64,000 nt of DNA, taken from Pseudomonas azotoformans (lineage in GTDB: Bacteria; Pseudomonadota; Gammaproteobacteria; Pseudomonadales; Pseudomonadaceae). Every line of letters starts with the position of its first letter. Positions within the stretch are counted from its first letter, which is position 1. The DNA lies in NCBI RefSeq assembly GCF_900103345.1, contig NZ_LT629702.1, forward strand, positions 4,402,001 to 4,466,000. Reading direction: 5' to 3'. Below the pieces are notes generated by a model. It saw only the letters and a program-made list of their open reading frames with translations. It made no database searches and was not told the origin of the DNA. Positions 1-10,506 of the stretch are shown here, in pieces. Made by a program: the position numbers and the translations under genes.

Positions 1-279
1 CTCGTAGGGCGGCATGTCGGTGATGTCCTCGCCGTCGAGGTAGATACGGCCCTCGGTCGGGCGCTCGAAACCTGCGAGCATGCGCAGCAAGGTGGACTTG
101 CCCGAACCCGAACCGCCGAGCAAGGCGAAGATCTCGCCCTTCTTGATTTCCAGGGACACATCGTCCACGGCAATCGTCTCGTCGAACTTCTTCGTGACCC
201 GGTCGATTTTGACCAGCACCTTCTTCGGTGTCTGGTCCCCTTCGAGGGCTTTCTTATAGGCGCCGGAGGCAACTGCCAT
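1..279 (-). CDS. spuF: Polyamine ABC transporter ATP-binding subunit, N-terminal part (SpuF/PotG type)
   Basis: This is the first 93 codons of an ATPase that would power polyamine import at the inner membrane; the rest lies beyond the window's left edge. After a 20-residue N-terminal tail typical of PotG/SpuF proteins it reads [12 protein letters not shown], then the Walker A loop GGSGSGKST and [13 protein letters not shown], a normal start of an ABC ATPase. It begins with ATG at 277-279, 68 bases downstream of the binding-protein gene spuE on the same strand, so it is the next gene of the spu operon. The symbol follows the Pseudomonas order spuB-C-D-E-F. The subfamily is inferred from the neighbours; the ABC fold is seen directly. 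Confidence 0.88.
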   Translation of the reverse strand, partial: MAVASGAYKKALEGDQTPKKVLVKIDRVTKKFDETIAVDDVSLEIKKGEIFALLGGSGSGKSTLLRMLAGFERPTEGRIYLDGEDITDMPPYE

Positions 280-347
280 TTACGAAACTCCCAGAAAAAA
301 AAGAGTGCGGTGCGCCCGAGGCGGGCGAACCCAGGATAGTTTGAGCC

Positions 348-1454
<1,107 letters not shown>

Positions 1455-1551
1455 TTAAATAGTTGGGCCTTAAAGTTGTTGCCCGGCAACAAAACCGGCG
1501 CGCAACTTACCCTCGATAAACCGATCCGGCAAAACTTTCTGTCATTTAATT

Positions 1552-1651
1552 TGTAGAAGCGAGCTTGCTCGCGAAAAACTCACTGGCGCCGCGTTCTTCT
1601 TGAATGCCCGCGTCATCGTTGACGATTTTCGCGAGCAAGCTCGCTCCTACA
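1552..1651. repeat. REPIN-type inverted repeat inside the spu operon
   Basis: Two arms (1552-1577 and 1626-1651) carrying GCGAGCTTGCTCGCGA are inverted around a spacer of about 48 bases, with one mismatch. It lies between spuD and spuE, which are otherwise co-directional, so a transcript covering both genes would contain a long hairpin. Confidence 0.85.
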
Positions 1652-1662
1652 GAGTTACAGCC

Positions 1663-2772
1663 TTACTTACCCGATTTGATCTTGGTCCAGCTGCGTGTCA
1701 TTTCACGCTGGGTTGCAGCCGGCAGGTCGGCAATCGCGTAGAGCTTGGCCTGCACATCCGCTGGCGGGTAGATGCCCGGGTCGCTGGTGATGTCTTTGTC
1801 GACCAGTGCAGTGGCTTTCTCGTTACCGTTCGGGAAACGTACGCTGTTGGTGATCGACGCCATGACTTCCGGCTTGAGCAGGTAGTTCATGAACTTGTAG
1901 GCGGCGTCGACGTTTTCGGCATCTTTAGGGATGGCGACCATGTCGAAGAAGCTGCCAGCGCCTTCTTTCGGAATGTCGTAGGCCACCTTGACCTTGCCAC
2001 CGGCTTCAGCCGCACGGGATTTGGCCTGCTGGATGTCACCCGAGTAACCCACGGCAACGCAGATGTTGCCGTTGGCCAGGTCGGAGATGTACTTGGACGA
2101 GTGGAAGTAGCCGATCGAAGGACGGATCTTGAGGAACAGCGCTTCGGCTTGCTTGAGATCATCTTTCTTCTGGCTGTCGGTCGGCAGGCCCAGGTAATGC
2201 AGCGCCACCGGCAGCATTTCGGTTGGCGAGTCGAGGAAGCTTACGCCGCAGCTTTTCAGCTTGGCGATGTTCTCAGGCTTGAGCAGCACGTCCCACGAAT
2301 CGATCTTGTCCACGCCCAGCGCGGCCTTGACCTTCTCCGGGTTGTAGCCGATGCCGATCGAACCCCACATGTACGGGAAGGCGTGCTTGTTGTCCGGGTC
2401 GCTGACCGACACGGCTTTAAGCAGGGATTTGTTCAGGTTGTCGTAGTTGGACAGCTTGGACTTGTCCAGCTCCTGGTAGACACCGGCCTTGATCTGCTTG
2501 GCAAGGAAGTTGTTCGACGGTACGACGATGTCGTAACCGGACTTGCCTGCCAGCAGCTTGGCTTCCAGGGTTTCGTTGCTGTCAAAAACGTCGTACACCA
2601 CCTTGATGCCCGACTCTTTTTCAAAGTTGGCGATGGTGTCCGGTGCAATGTAGTCGGACCAGTTATAGACGTGCAGCACTTTATCGTCTGCCTGGGCCGC
2701 GCCCGCCATTGCGCCCATCAGGGACAAGGCGAGGAGGGTCTTGCCAGCGTTCTTCAAACCTAATGCCTTCAT
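1663..2772 (-). CDS. spuD: Periplasmic polyamine-binding protein (SpuD-like)
   Basis: A 369-residue periplasmic binding protein of the PotF/PotD family. A signal peptide (about residues 1-28, ending AGAAQA) precedes [13 protein letters not shown]; the [31 protein letters not shown] and [13 protein letters not shown] blocks match its tandem neighbour spuE almost residue for residue. The ATG at 2770-2772 is preferred because GGAG lies nine bases upstream; an in-frame TTG five codons earlier overlaps that ribosome site. In P. aeruginosa the first protein of the pair is the putrescine binder, which fits its place directly after spuC. The 181-base gap to spuC leaves room for a separate promoter, but I cannot define one. 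Confidence 0.92.
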   Translation of the reverse strand: MKALGLKNAGKTLLALSLMGAMAGAAQADDKVLHVYNWSDYIAPDTIANFEKESGIKVVYDVFDSNETLEAKLLAGKSGYDIVVPSNNFLAKQIKAGVYQELDKSKLSNYDNLNKSLLKAVSVSDPDNKHAFPYMWGSIGIGYNPEKVKAALGVDKIDSWDVLLKPENIAKLKSCGVSFLDSPTEMLPVALHYLGLPTDSQKKDDLKQAEALFLKIRPSIGYFHSSKYISDLANGNICVAVGYSGDIQQAKSRAAEAGGKVKVAYDIPKEGAGSFFDMVAIPKDAENVDAAYKFMNYLLKPEVMASITNSVRFPNGNEKATALVDKDITSDPGIYPPADVQAKLYAIADLPAATQREMTRSWTKIKSGK

Positions 2773-2953
2773 TTGGTGATGCTCCAATTTTTTCTTTTTT
2801 GGGCCACAAGCTTCATATGTTTCGAGGCCCAGCCAAAGGGCAACAAAACAGGGCGACAGTCTGGCAAGTTCGAGGGCCGGCTTTCAACCAATGCCCCCAT
2901 TTTTATCCACTCAGACGCAGCGCCCGAAAGCCGCTGCGTTCTGAGCCTAGCAC

Positions 2954-4318
2954 TTAGCCCTGCAATGCCGCCAAAGTCAGGTCCAGGCACTGACGAGCCT
3001 TGGTCACCAGCTCGTCGATTTCTGCCTTGCTGATCACCAGCGGCGGCGAAATGATCATGGTGTCGCCCACGGCGCGCATGATCAGGCCATTCTCGAAGCA
3101 GAACGTACGGCAGATCATGCCGACGCCCTTGCCTTCGTAGCGTTTGCGGGTGGCCTTGTCCTGCACCAGTTCAATGGCACCGAGCATACCCACGCCGCGC
3201 ACTTCGCCCACCAGCGGATGGTCCGCCAATTCCCTCAGACGTTTCTGCAAATAAGGTGCCGTTTCGTCGTGCACACGGTTAACGATTTTTTCATCGCGCA
3301 TGATGCGGATATTTTCCAGCGCCACCGCAGCAGCCACCGGGTGGCCGGAGTAGGTGAAGCCGTGGTTGAAATCACCGCCTTCGTTGAGGACCGCCACCAC
3401 GTCATCGCGCACGATCAGGCCACCCATGGGGATGTAACCCGAGGTCAGGCCCTTGGCGATGGTCATCATGTGCGGCTTGAGGTCGTAGAAATCGCTACCG
3501 AACCACTCACCGGTACGGCCGAAACCGCAGATCACCTCATCGGCGATAAACAGGATGTCGTACTTGGCGAGGATTTCCTTGATGCGCGGCCAGTAGCTGT
3601 CTGGCGGAACGATCACGCCACCGGCACCCTGGATCGGCTCGGCAATAAAGGCACCGACGTTGTCCACGCCCAGTTCCAGGATCTTTTCTTCCAGCTGGTT
3701 GGCGGCCCATACGCCGAATTCTTCCGGGCTCATGTCGCCGCCTTCGCCAAACCAGTACGGCTGGGCGATGTGGGTAATGCCCGGGATCGGCAAGTCGCCC
3801 TGTTCATGCATGTAAGTCATGCCGCCCAGGCTGGCGCCGGCCACGGTGGAGCCGTGGTAACCGTTCTTGCGGCTGATGATGGTTTTCTTGTTCGGCTGGC
3901 CCTTGATCGCCCAGTAGTGGCGGACCATACGCAACATGGTGTCGTTGCCTTCGGAGCCGGAACCGGTGAAGAACACGTGGTTCATGCCGGCAGGTGCGAT
4001 GTCGGAAATGGCCTTGGCCAGTTCCAGCACCGGCGGGTGTGCGGTCTGGAAGAACAGGTTGTAGTACGGCAGTTCTTTCATTTGCTTGGCGGCGGCGTCA
4101 GCCAGTTCATCGCGACCATAACCGATCGCCACGCACCACAGGCCGGCCATACCGTCGAGGATCTTGTTGCCTTCGCTGTCCCACAGGTAAACGCCGTGGG
4201 CTTTGGTGATGATGCGCGGGCCTTTCTCTTTCAATTGCTTGAAGTCGCTGAACGGCGCAAGGTGGTGATCACTGCTCAAGGCTTGCCATTCACGGGTTTG
4301 CGGGTTGTTGCTGGACAT
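2954..4318 (-). CDS. spuC: Putrescine--pyruvate aminotransferase (SpuC), class III PLP enzyme
   Basis: A 454-residue class III aminotransferase that moves the amino group of putrescine (or related diamines and polyamines) to pyruvate, an early step of polyamine catabolism in the cytoplasm. Visible marks are the N-terminal [14 protein letters not shown], the [17 protein letters not shown] segment that binds the PLP phosphate, [13 protein letters not shown] with the Asp that pairs with the pyridine nitrogen, and the Schiff-base lysine in [14 protein letters not shown]. It lies 58 bases downstream of spuB on the same strand and ahead of the transporter genes, the arrangement of the P. aeruginosa spu operon. 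Confidence 0.93.
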   Translation of the reverse strand: MSSNNPQTREWQALSSDHHLAPFSDFKQLKEKGPRIITKAHGVYLWDSEGNKILDGMAGLWCVAIGYGRDELADAAAKQMKELPYYNLFFQTAHPPVLELAKAISDIAPAGMNHVFFTGSGSEGNDTMLRMVRHYWAIKGQPNKKTIISRKNGYHGSTVAGASLGGMTYMHEQGDLPIPGITHIAQPYWFGEGGDMSPEEFGVWAANQLEEKILELGVDNVGAFIAEPIQGAGGVIVPPDSYWPRIKEILAKYDILFIADEVICGFGRTGEWFGSDFYDLKPHMMTIAKGLTSGYIPMGGLIVRDDVVAVLNEGGDFNHGFTYSGHPVAAAVALENIRIMRDEKIVNRVHDETAPYLQKRLRELADHPLVGEVRGVGMLGAIELVQDKATRKRYEGKGVGMICRTFCFENGLIMRAVGDTMIISPPLVISKAEIDELVTKARQCLDLTLAALQG

Positions 4319-4376
4319 ACCAATCTCCTAGACTTTTCAGTGAAGGGCGCGCCGTTTAAAGGGCACGCCCGGCGCA

Positions 4377-5735
4377 TCAGACGGCGAAGAGCAGGAATTC
4401 CCGCTCCCACGAACTGATCACGCGCTTGAAGTTTTCATGCTCGGCCCGCTTGACCGCGACGTAGCCTGTGATGAATTTCTGACCCAGGTATTTCTCGATG
4501 GTCTTGCTGTTTTCCATGCGCTCCAGGGCGTCTTCGATGGTCAACGGCAGGCGCAGGTTGCGTCGCTCGTAACCACGACCCACCACCGGCGCGCTCGGGT
4601 TATGGCCTTCGACCATGCCGATGTAGCCGCACAACAGGCTGGCGGCAATCGCCAGGTACGGGTTGGCGTCGGCGCCCGGCAGGCGGTTTTCCACACGGCG
4701 GTTCTGCGGGCCGGCATCCGGTACGCGCAGGCCGACGGTGCGGTTTTCTTCGCCCCATTCCACGTTCACCGGCGCCGAGGTGTCGGGCAGGAAGCGGCGG
4801 AACGAGTTCACGTTGGGAGCAAACAGCGGCAACAGTTCAGGGATGAACTTCTGCAGGCCGCCAATGTGGTTGAGGAACAGCTGGCTCATGGTCCCGTCTT
4901 CATTGGAGAAGACGTTCTTGCCGGTGGCGATGTCGATGATGCTCTGGTGCAGGTGCATCGCGCTGCCAGGCTCGCCGGTCATCGGCTTGGCCATGAAGGT
5001 GGCCGCCACGTCGTGCTTGAGTGCGGCTTCGCGCATGGTGCGCTTGAACACCAGGATCTGGTCGGCCAGGGACAGGGCATCGCCGTGACGGAAGTTGATT
5101 TCCATCTGGGCCGTGCCGTCTTCGTGGATCAGGGTGTCGAGGTCCAGCTCCTGCAGTTCGCACCAGTCGTAGACGTCTTCGAACAGCGGGTCGAATTCGT
5201 TGGCGGCTTCTATAGAGAAGGATTGGCGACCGGTTTCCGGGCGACCGGAACGGCCAATCGGCGGTTGCAGCGGGAAGTCCGGGTCTTCGCAGCGCTTGGT
5301 CAGGTAGAACTCCATCTCCGGCGCCACGATGGGCTGCCAGCCTTTGTCAGCGTAGAGCTTGAGGACTTTCTTGAGCACGTTGCGCGGCGACAGCTCGATC
5401 GGGTTGCCTTGCTTGTCGTAGGTGTCGTGAATCACCTGGGCGGTCGGCTCGATGGCCCATGGCACCAGGAACACGGCGTTCTGATCGGGGCGGCAGATCA
5501 TGTCGATGTCGGCCGGGTCGAGCAATTCGTAATAGATGTCGTCTTCGACATAGTCGCCGGTCACGGTCTGCAGCAGAACGCTTTCGGGCAGGCGCATGCC
5601 CTTTTCGGCAATGAACTTGTTGGTCGGCGAGATCTTGCCCCGGGTGATACCGGTGAGGTCGCCAATCATGCATTCGACTTCTGTGATCTTGTGGTCTTTC
5701 AACCAATCGGTGAGCTGGTCGAGGTTGTTACTCAT
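4377..5735 (-). CDS. spuB: Glutamylpolyamine synthetase (SpuB), glutamine synthetase family
   Basis: A 452-residue glutamine synthetase-like ligase that couples glutamate to a polyamine at ATP cost, opening the gamma-glutamylation route of polyamine breakdown. The glutamine synthetase fold shows in CMIGDLTGITRGK near the N-terminus, the metal-binding APEMEFYL, GEPGSAMHLHQS with its catalytic His, and VENRLPGADANPYLA. An ATG at 5733-5735 with AGAGGC just upstream fits the family's start; the open frame runs 40 codons further upstream without family similarity. It is the first gene of the minus-strand spu operon and is divergent from spuI across about 600 bases. Confidence 0.92.
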   Translation of the reverse strand: MSNNLDQLTDWLKDHKITEVECMIGDLTGITRGKISPTNKFIAEKGMRLPESVLLQTVTGDYVEDDIYYELLDPADIDMICRPDQNAVFLVPWAIEPTAQVIHDTYDKQGNPIELSPRNVLKKVLKLYADKGWQPIVAPEMEFYLTKRCEDPDFPLQPPIGRSGRPETGRQSFSIEAANEFDPLFEDVYDWCELQELDLDTLIHEDGTAQMEINFRHGDALSLADQILVFKRTMREAALKHDVAATFMAKPMTGEPGSAMHLHQSIIDIATGKNVFSNEDGTMSQLFLNHIGGLQKFIPELLPLFAPNVNSFRRFLPDTSAPVNVEWGEENRTVGLRVPDAGPQNRRVENRLPGADANPYLAIAASLLCGYIGMVEGHNPSAPVVGRGYERRNLRLPLTIEDALERMENSKTIEKYLGQKFITGYVAVKRAEHENFKRVISSWEREFLLFAV

Positions 5736-6332
5736 AAATGCCTCTGGGCTGGGTTTCCTGGCATCCATTAAAGGCCAGGCGTTGTTTGACGCAGCATCCG
5801 CGTCGTTTTTTCGTTCAGGGTAGGAGCTTACCTGCCATTTGCTGCTGCGTTGCATTCCTCACGCCAAAGTTGTGCGCAATCTTGAGCAGCATGCTGGGCG
5901 CATGCCGTTCGGTGGCAGATGAAGAGGCAAAGAAGAGGTCGGCCCGGGCGTCAAGAATATTGGCCGGGGAGCGCGCTATCACGCGGGAGGAATGTACGGA
6001 TGACACAGCCTGGCTGAAGCAGGCCAAGACGCCGTTGGGCGGCAGGTGAAACATGAAGCACCCCGGTATTATTGCTGTTATGGGTTTGAATCGAGCTTAG
6101 CCTTGTTCATTTTTTTACACAACACCCCCGTAAAAAATACAACACGGCCCGCTCAAGCCTGCGAGTCCCAAGCCGTTCAAACCCAAAAAACCGCCCCAAA
6201 AGGCCCCAAAAAAGCCTTCGTGGCGCTTTTTTAGGGCAAAAAAGGCCTCGCTTGACTTCGGCATGCCGTTCGGGTTGACTGAAACCAGAAAAGATCAATG
6301 ATTGATATTTTTAACAACAAAGGTGTTGCATC
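5736..6332. promoter_or_regulatory. Divergent spuB-spuI intergenic region with A/T-tract hairpin
   Basis: These 597 bases separate two divergent glutamylpolyamine synthetase genes and hold no convincing gene. The half near spuI is rich in A-tracts and contains a hairpin (6208-6232, arms AAAAAAGCC and GGC...TTTTTT with a two-base bulge) that resembles a factor-independent terminator reading toward spuI. AAAGGTG lies eight bases before the spuI ATG. No sigma-54 site was recognised. Confidence 0.5.
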
Positions 6333-7709
6333 ATGTCGGTACCCCCGCGTGCCGTTCAGCTTAACGAAGCGAACGCGTTCCTTAAGGATCATCCTGAGGT
6401 TCTGTACGTAGACCTTCTAATTGCGGATATGAATGGTGTGGTGCGCGGCAAGCGCATCGAACGCACCAGCCTCCACAAGGTTTACGAGAAGGGCATTAAC
6501 CTGCCTGCCTCTTTATTTGCCCTGGATATCAACGGCTCTACGGTGGAAAGCACCGGCCTGGGCCTGGACATCGGTGATGCTGACCGAATCTGTTATCCGA
6601 TCCCCGACACCCTGTGCAATGAACCCTGGCAAAAGCGCCCGACCGCGCAACTGCTGATGACCATGCACGAACTGGAAGGTGAACCTTTCTTCGCCGATCC
6701 GCGCGAAGTGCTCCGCCAAGTTGTAAGCAAATTTGACGACCTCGGTCTGACCATCTGCGCCGCCTTCGAGCTTGAGTTCTACCTGATCGACCAGGAGAAC
6801 GTGAACGGCCGCCCACAACCGCCCCGCTCGCCGATTTCCGGCAAACGCCCGCACTCGACACAGGTCTACCTGATCGACGACCTCGACGAATACGTCGACT
6901 GCCTCCAGGACATCCTGGAAGGTGCAAAAGAGCAAGGCATCCCGGCCGACGCCATCGTCAAGGAAAGTGCCCCGGCGCAGTTCGAAGTGAACCTGCACCA
7001 CGTGGCCGACCCGATCAAGGCCTGCGACTACGCAGTACTGCTCAAGCGCCTGATCAAGAACATCGCCTACGACCATGAAATGGACACCACCTTCATGGCC
7101 AAGCCTTACCCAGGCCAGGCAGGCAACGGTTTGCACGTACACATCTCGATCCTGGACAAAGACGGCAAGAACATTTTTGCCAGCGAGGATCCCGAGCAGA
7201 ACGCCGCATTGCGTCACGCGATCGGCGGTGTGCTCGAGACCCTGCCCGCCCAGATGGCGTTCCTGTGCCCCAACGTCAACTCCTACCGTCGTTTCGGCGC
7301 ACAGTTCTACGTGCCGAACTCGCCGTGCTGGGGCCTGGACAACCGCACCGTGGCGATTCGCGTACCGACCGGCTCGTCCGATGCCGTACGTATCGAACAC
7401 CGCGTGGCCGGCGCCGACGCCAACCCTTACCTGCTGATGGCTTCGGTCCTGGCAGGCGTGCACCACGGCCTGACCAACAAGATCGAGCCTGGCGCACCGG
7501 TGGAAGGCAACAGCTACGAGCAGAACGAACAGAGCCTGCCGAACAACCTGCGCGATGCACTGCGTGAGTTGGACGACAGCGAGGTGATGGCCAAGTACAT
7601 CGACCCTAAATACATCGATATCTTCGTCGCCTGTAAGGAAAGTGAGCTGGAAGAGTTCGAACACTCCATCTCCGACCTTGAGTACAACTGGTACTTGCAT
7701 ACCGTCTAA
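6333..7709 (+). CDS. spuI: Glutamylpolyamine synthetase (SpuI), glutamine synthetase family
   Basis: A 458-residue glutamine synthetase-family ligase, the second gamma-glutamylpolyamine synthetase of the locus. Key blocks are VDLLIADMNGVVRGKRI, CAAFELEFYL (metal ligands), the glutamate-binding PGQAGNGLHVHIS, RFGAQFYVPNSPCWGLDNRT and VAGADANPYLLMASVL. Its length and N-terminus fit SpuI of Pseudomonas better than SpuB. It is transcribed away from the spu operon, with a strong terminator about 70 bases downstream. Paralogues of this family differ in polyamine preference, which sequence alone does not settle. Confidence 0.9.
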   Translation: MSVPPRAVQLNEANAFLKDHPEVLYVDLLIADMNGVVRGKRIERTSLHKVYEKGINLPASLFALDINGSTVESTGLGLDIGDADRICYPIPDTLCNEPWQKRPTAQLLMTMHELEGEPFFADPREVLRQVVSKFDDLGLTICAAFELEFYLIDQENVNGRPQPPRSPISGKRPHSTQVYLIDDLDEYVDCLQDILEGAKEQGIPADAIVKESAPAQFEVNLHHVADPIKACDYAVLLKRLIKNIAYDHEMDTTFMAKPYPGQAGNGLHVHISILDKDGKNIFASEDPEQNAALRHAIGGVLETLPAQMAFLCPNVNSYRRFGAQFYVPNSPCWGLDNRTVAIRVPTGSSDAVRIEHRVAGADANPYLLMASVLAGVHHGLTNKIEPGAPVEGNSYEQNEQSLPNNLRDALRELDDSEVMAKYIDPKYIDIFVACKESELEEFEHSISDLEYNWYLHTV

Positions 7710-7728
7710 ACGACGGCTGCATCAAATG

Positions 7729-7768
7729 TGGTGAGCGGGCTTGCCCCGCGCTGGGTGGCGAAGCCGCC
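7729..7768. repeat. Solitary REP element (GTGAGCGGGCTTGCCCCGC class)
   Basis: One arm containing GTGAGCGGGCTTGCCCCGC, the same sequence class as the complete pair at 45107-45240. It lies between the end of spuI and its terminator. Confidence 0.7.
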
Positions 7769-7779
7769 CTAAAACCAGA

Positions 7780-7814
7780 CGCCGCATTCTGCCTGTCAGA
7801 ATGCGGCGTTTTTA
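7780..7814 (+). terminator. Factor-independent terminator after spuI
   Basis: A perfect 11-base stem (CGCCGCATTCT with AGAATGCGGCG), a seven-base loop and a following run of T; placed to end spuI transcription before the TetR gene. Confidence 0.85.
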
Positions 7815-7901
7815 TTGGGGCCGCTGCGCATCACCACAAAAGCCCCTCTTCCCAACTATGGACCTCTGCGTACAATGCCCGCTGCCTTGTAGGAGACTTC
7901 C

Positions 7902-8531
7902 ATGACCACCCGCCCCGCCCCCCTTCGCAAACCCCGCGCCCGCAGCCAGGCCCGGATCGACGCGATCCTCGACGCTGCCCGCACCTTGCTGGCCGCCGAA
8001 GGCGTGGCGGGTTTGTCGATCTACGGCGTGGCCGAGCGGGCGCAGATTCCGCCGTCGTCGGTGTATCACTTCTTCGCCAGTGTGCCGGCGCTGTTGGAAG
8101 CCTTGACTGCCGATGTGCACGCCGCTTTCCGGGCGGCAATCCAGGCCCCCATCGAGCATGACTCACTCAAGCACTGGCGCGACCTGTCCTGCATCGTCGA
8201 ACAGCGCATGCTCAGCATCTACGAGCACGACGCCGCGGCGCGTCAGTTGATCCTGGCACAGCATGGGCTGACCGAAGTAACCCAGGCGGATCGTCAGCAT
8301 GATCTGGAGTTGGGCGACCTGATGCTCACCGTGTTCAACCGTCACTTTGAAGTGCCGACGCTACCAAAGGATGTGGATGTATTTGCGCTGGCGCTGGAGC
8401 TGAGCGACCGCGTGTATGCGCGCTCGGTGCATCAGCATGGGCTGATCACGCCGCGCATGGCGGAGGAAGGGATGCGCGTGTTTGATGCGTATGTGGGGCT
8501 TTACCTGCCGCCCTACCTGCCCAAGCGCTGA
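7902..8531 (+). CDS. TetR-family transcriptional regulator
   Basis: A 209-residue TetR-type repressor. After a basic, proline-rich N-terminal tail of about 15 residues comes the DNA-binding domain (about 17-62), with the helix-turn-helix in LSIYGVAERAQIPPSSVYHFF. The remaining 145 residues are the variable ligand-binding and dimerisation domain, which I cannot match to a known effector. AGGAGA lies seven bases ahead of the ATG. It follows spuI in the same direction but behind a terminator, so it is probably transcribed alone. A role in polyamine control is only suggested by position. Confidence 0.88.
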   Translation: MTTRPAPLRKPRARSQARIDAILDAARTLLAAEGVAGLSIYGVAERAQIPPSSVYHFFASVPALLEALTADVHAAFRAAIQAPIEHDSLKHWRDLSCIVEQRMLSIYEHDAAARQLILAQHGLTEVTQADRQHDLELGDLMLTVFNRHFEVPTLPKDVDVFALALELSDRVYARSVHQHGLITPRMAEEGMRVFDAYVGLYLPPYLPKR

Positions 8532-8550
8532 GCTTTGTGTTGGCTGGGCC

Positions 8551-8643
8551 GGCCTCATCGGGAGCAAGCCCCCTCCCACAGTTGACCGAGTTACAACTTT
8601 GGAATGCGTTCAAATGTGGGAGCGGGCTTGCTCGCGAAGGCGG
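8551..8643. repeat. Mixed REP pair
   Basis: Left arm (8551-8580) has the class GGGAGCAAGCCCCCTCCCACA; right arm (8615-8643) has TGTGGGAGCGGGCTTGCTCGCGA. The arms are inverted but belong to different sequence classes. It sits between the convergent TetR gene and ssuF. Confidence 0.75.
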
Positions 8644-8661
8644 CCTCAAGACCGCCGCAAA

Positions 8662-8877
8662 TCACAACTTGGCGATCGACACCTCGGTGGACTTAACAAA
8701 GGCAATCACTTCACTGCCAATCACCAGTTCCAGCTCTTTGACCGAGCGTGTAGTGATCACCGAAGTCACGATGCCGGACGCGGTCTGCACGTCGATTTCC
8801 GACAGCACGTCGCCTTCGACGATTTCCTTGATGGTGCCTTTGAACTGGTTACGCACGTTGATGGCTTTAATAGTCAT
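8662..8877 (-). CDS. ssuF: Molybdopterin-binding (Mop/TOBE) small protein of the ssu operon
   Basis: A 71-residue single Mop/TOBE domain (IKAINVRNQFKGTIKEIVEG, then SEIDVQTASGIVTSVITTRS), the type that binds molybdate or molybdopterin. It is the last gene of the ssu operon, 28 bases after ssuB. In Pseudomonas putida the corresponding ssuF is needed for growth on sulfonates and sulfate esters although its biochemical role is unclear. Length and position agree with SsuF. Confidence 0.88.
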   Translation of the reverse strand: MTIKAINVRNQFKGTIKEIVEGDVLSEIDVQTASGIVTSVITTRSVKELELVIGSEVIAFVKSTEVSIAKL

Positions 8878-8905
8878 GGTGTTCTTCCTTCAGGGGACGA
8901 GTGAG

Positions 8906-9712
8906 TTATTGAGCCCAACGCAGTTGCGTAGGCAGCGGTGAAACAGGTTCGGGTTCCGGTGGCGAGCCCGGCAAGGACAACACACGGTTGAGCACTTCAG
9001 CTTCCAACGCGGCCAGGCGATGTGAGCCCCGGGCACGCGGGCGTGGCAGGTCGACGATCAGGTCGAGGCCGATTTCGCCGTCTTCGATCAGGATCACCCG
9101 GTCGGCAATCGCCACGGCTTCGCTGACGTCGTGGGTCACCAGCAACACGGTGAAGCCGTGCTTTTGCCAGAGGTTTTCGATCAGTTGCTGCATCTCGATA
9201 CGGGTCAGGGCATCCAGCGCGCCCAACGGTTCATCCAGCAGCAGCAAGCGCGGTTGGTGGATCAGCGCGCGGGCCAGGGCCACGCGTTGCTTCTGCCCGC
9301 CGGACAGCGCCGCTGGCCATTCATTGGCGCGTTCGGCCAGGCCGACCGCTTCCAGGGCTTCCAGCGCCTTGGGGCGCCAATCGCCTTTAAGGCCAAGGCC
9401 GACGTTGTCGATGATCTTTTTCCACGGCAGCAGGCGCGCTTCCTGGAACATCAACCGGGTGTCTTCAATCGCTTCGCTCAGGGGTGCGGAGCCGGCCAGC
9501 AGCTCGCCGCCGCTGGCTTTGTCCAAGCCGGCCAGCAGGCGCAGCAAGGTACTTTTGCCGCAACCGCTGCGACCGACCACCGCCACGAATTGGCCGGCCG
9601 GAATGTGCAGGTCGATGTCCTTGAGCACTTCGCGCGTGCCAAAGGCCTTGCGCAACTTGCGTACTGCCAGGGGGATCCCCTTGAGCAGGCGCGGGGGTTG
9701 TTGAGCTGTCAT
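8906..9712 (-). CDS. ssuB: Aliphatic sulfonate ABC transporter ATP-binding protein
   Basis: A 268-residue ABC ATPase energising sulfonate import. Visible motifs are Walker [10 protein letters not shown] (about residue 48), the Q-loop region [11 protein letters not shown], signature [15 protein letters not shown], Walker [13 protein letters not shown] and the switch histidine in [11 protein letters not shown]. The tail beyond residue 230 is short and proline-rich. It overlaps the 3' end of ssuC by four bases, so the two genes are translationally coupled. Confidence 0.94.
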   Translation of the reverse strand: MTAQQPPRLLKGIPLAVRKLRKAFGTREVLKDIDLHIPAGQFVAVVGRSGCGKSTLLRLLAGLDKASGGELLAGSAPLSEAIEDTRLMFQEARLLPWKKIIDNVGLGLKGDWRPKALEALEAVGLAERANEWPAALSGGQKQRVALARALIHQPRLLLLDEPLGALDALTRIEMQQLIENLWQKHGFTVLLVTHDVSEAVAIADRVILIEDGEIGLDLIVDLPRPRARGSHRLAALEAEVLNRVLSLPGSPPEPEPVSPLPTQLRWAQ

Positions 9713-10497
9713 GCCGCACCTCCTTTATTCACTTGATACGCCGGGTGCCAGCGCAGCCATACACGCTCCAGGCCACGAGCGGCCAGGTCGGCGAGTTTGC
9801 CGAGGATGGCGTACATGACGATGGCCAATACCACCACGTCGGTTTGCAGGAATTCCCGGGCGTTCATCGCCAGGTAGCCGATGCCCGAGCTCGCCGAGAT
9901 GGTTTCCGCCACAATCAGCGTCAGCCACATGAAGCCCAGGGCAAAGCGCACGCCCACCAGGATCGACGGCAGCGCGCCCGGCAGGATCACCTGGCGGAAC
10001 AGGCTGAACCCGGACAAGCCGTAGCTGCGCGACATCTCTACCAACGCCGGGTCGACGTTGCGGATGCCGTGGTAGGTATTCAGGTAGATCGGGAACAGCG
10101 TGCCGAGGGCGACCAGGAAAATCTTCGCCGTCTCATCGATGCCAAACCACAGGATCACCAGCGGAATCAGCGCCAGGTGCGGCACGTTACGGATCATCTG
10201 CACCGAGCTGTCCAGCAGGCGTTCGCCCCACTTCGACAAGCCAGTGATAAAGCCCAGGACCAGGCCGATGCTGCCGCCGATCACAAACCCCAGGCCGGCA
10301 CGCCAGCCACTGATCGCCAGGTGCGTCCAGATTTCACCGCTGGCAACCAGATGCACGCCGGCGGCAATCACTGCGCTGGGCGCCGGCAGGATGCGGGTCG
10401 ACAACCAACCCGCCGACACCGACAACTGCCAGATCGCGAGCAATAACACCGGCAGAATCCAGGGCGCCACACGCTGGCTTAGTTTTTCATAGCTCAT
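9709..10497 (-). CDS. ssuC: Aliphatic sulfonate ABC transporter permease
   Basis: A 262-residue inner-membrane permease with about six hydrophobic segments. The EAA coupling loop of importers is visible near residue 160 ([19 protein letters not shown] followed by [12 protein letters not shown]), and the late [20 protein letters not shown] block is typical of the SsuC/TauC group. It starts nine bases after ssuD and overlaps ssuB, and forms the sulfonate importer with SsuA and SsuB. Confidence 0.94.
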   Translation of the reverse strand: MSYEKLSQRVAPWILPVLLLAIWQLSVSAGWLSTRILPAPSAVIAAGVHLVASGEIWTHLAISGWRAGLGFVIGGSIGLVLGFITGLSKWGERLLDSSVQMIRNVPHLALIPLVILWFGIDETAKIFLVALGTLFPIYLNTYHGIRNVDPALVEMSRSYGLSGFSLFRQVILPGALPSILVGVRFALGFMWLTLIVAETISASSGIGYLAMNAREFLQTDVVVLAIVMYAILGKLADLAARGLERVWLRWHPAYQVNKGGAA

Positions 10498-10506
10498 GGT
10501 GCGACC

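Noticed and set aside
5815..6054. 79-codon minus-strand frame between spuB and spuI
   Set aside because: No ribosome site, no recognisable composition, and it spans the likely promoter region.
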